Positions 33,307-34,040 of a stretch of DNA of 34,040 bases are shown here, piece by piece. Under the pieces are notes generated by a model. That model was not told the origin of the DNA, did no database searches, and saw only the letters and a list, made by a program, of their open reading frames with translations. The DNA lies in NCBI GenBank assembly GCA_025937665.1, contig JAICQW010000002.1, positions 1 to 34,040 of the forward strand, in the 5' to 3' direction. This DNA comes from Nitrososphaeraceae archaeon. GTDB lineage: Archaea; Thermoproteota; Nitrososphaeria; Nitrososphaerales; Nitrososphaeraceae. Positions within the stretch are counted from its first letter, which is position 1, and the number at the start of each line of letters is the position of its first letter. Both the position numbers and the translations under genes were made by a program.

Positions 33307-33732
33307 ATGTTAAATTTCCGTTGGATTGAATACGCAAAATACGCTACATTAAATAGGGCAATAGGGTATATTATATCAGTTACTTTGGAACAAAATAATT
33401 TCCCTATGAGGGAATGGCATATTCAACATATGGAACAAACTGTTGTTAGGTTTGTGAAAGGATTATCTGAAAATGCGACGCGATGGGAGTTAAGATTGAA
33501 TAAGAAATATGGGACAATAAGCAAAGTGATCAAAAGAATTGATTATGACGTAAAACACGGTGTTACAAGTGAGCAAGTCTTTTCATTTTTGCAATTAATG
33601 AGGACAGATTCCGTCTACCTAGAAGTTATGGCTTGTGCAGGTTCAACGGAAAGGTTAAATGAATTACAGGCGTATTACAAAGAATCTATTCCGCAATTAT
33701 CTTATAACTGGAATAACGTTGTCACCAGATAA
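33307..33732 (+). CDS. Helical hypothetical protein
   Basis: A 141-aa soluble protein beginning MLNFRWIEYAKYATLNRAIG. It is mainly helical, with a conserved-looking NFPMREWHIQHMEQTVVRFV then GLSENATRWELRLNKKYGTI and FLQLMRTDSVYLEVMACAGS. I recognise no domain. Four or five long helices and moderate charge suggest a small regulatory or binding protein. It is convergent with the hflX fragment, 44 bases away. Coding confidence comes from length and composition; function unknown. Confidence 0.62.
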   Translation: MLNFRWIEYAKYATLNRAIGYIISVTLEQNNFPMREWHIQHMEQTVVRFVKGLSENATRWELRLNKKYGTISKVIKRIDYDVKHGVTSEQVFSFLQLMRTDSVYLEVMACAGSTERLNELQAYYKESIPQLSYNWNNVVTR

Positions 33733-33776
33733 AAGTTAAATGATGTATTAAAAAAATTACTTGGATTACTAATATA

Positions 33777-34040
33777 TTACGCAATTTTTTGCGATATCGA
33801 TTTTCGAAGTTTATTTATACCATATCCAGACTTGGGTGATAAAATTATTGGATGTTCTATTTTTAGCTCATTGAAAGTCCTAGTAACATCATCAAAATCA
33901 GCTTTGTCTATTTTTGAAAAAACAGTTACAATTTTTTCTTTATTCACATTTAATTCTTGTAAGACATTCATACAACTGTAATACTTTATTTTTATTTTAT
34001 CCACAGGATCTGATGAATCAATAAGAAGAAGAATTATATC
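33777..34040 (-). CDS. hflX: HflX-type GTPase, C-terminal part
   Basis: The frame is open to the window edge, so this is only the last 87 codons. It reads DIILLLIDSSDPVDKIK, then the G4 motif VFSKIDKAD and the G5-like ILSPKSGYGINKLRKSI. G1-G3 and the N-terminal domain lie beyond the window. HflX binds ribosomes and in bacteria rescues or splits stalled ribosomes. The G4 motif has SKID instead of NKxD, a known variation in HflX. The call from this tail is good but not certain. Confidence 0.82.
   Translation of the reverse strand, partial: DIILLLIDSSDPVDKIKIKYYSCMNVLQELNVNKEKIVTVFSKIDKADFDDVTRTFNELKIEHPIILSPKSGYGINKLRKSISQKIA

Noticed and set aside
1..34040. CRISPR array, insertion sequence, prophage or rRNA
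   Set aside because: No regularly spaced repeats of 25-40 bases, no transposase or integrase-like protein, and no rRNA-like segments were found by reading both strands.

Overview
The window looks like a chromosomal segment of an ammonia-oxidising archaeon of the Nitrososphaerota (Thaumarchaeota), most likely a soil-type lineage related to Nitrososphaera or Nitrosocosmicus. That placement is inference. The DNA is AT-rich. Most genes are preceded by a TATA-like box about 25-35 bases upstream of the start and few have a Shine-Dalgarno. There are many tiny CxxC zinc-binding proteins. DM13, cupredoxin, discoidin, CDGSH and HflX proteins occur together. No ammonia oxidation gene, rRNA or tRNA lies in the window.

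Layout. 1-2.8 kb: end of a small Cys protein, a CPA2 cation/proton antiporter, and a two-gene unit of a UBP-type zinc finger plus a triple iron-sulfur-domain CDGSH protein. 3.2-7.1 kb: a GH130 glycoside phosphorylase/hydrolase, a decayed GNAT acetyltransferase, a small membrane protein and a GCS2 carboxylate-amine ligase. 7.1-10.4 kb: a gene-poor stretch with small secreted proteins, a CBS-pair protein and several decayed small genes, including a GC-rich island. 10.4-14.7 kb: a SAM methyltransferase, a DM13 redox-type protein with a small membrane partner, and a large secreted discoidin-phosphoesterase. 15-17.4 kb: ferritin, a secreted helical protein, an Excalibur-like secreted protein and a methyltransferase remnant. 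17.4-22.6 kb: an FDP-like metallo-beta-lactamase protein, a secreted protein, a zinc alcohol dehydrogenase, a cupredoxin and a PPOX/F420-type oxidoreductase. 22.7-27.7 kb: a secreted subtilase, a compact three-gene unit ending in an Hsp20-fold protein, two small enzyme-like proteins and a probable PD-(D/E)XK nuclease. 27.8-28.9 kb: the most unusual part, with two structured RNA candidates, a 44-aa zinc peptide and a 55-aa AbrB protein beside a perfect palindromic operator. 28.9-34 kb: a secreted acidic protein, a frameshifted membrane gene, a second alcohol dehydrogenase, a divergent pair of WWKW-type secreted proteins, a zinc finger, an orphan helical protein and the end of HflX.

Functional themes. 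There is much cell-envelope and redox/metal biochemistry: ferritin, CDGSH, cupredoxin, DM13, diiron MBL. Many proteins are exported and several are redox or detoxification enzymes. There is no large operon, and most genes stand alone with their own promoters. The window also carries an unusual number of small gene remnants (GNAT, O-methyltransferase, several Cys-rich ORFs, a TM gene), which suggests a loosely packed, decaying accessory region. No insertion sequence, prophage or CRISPR array was seen.
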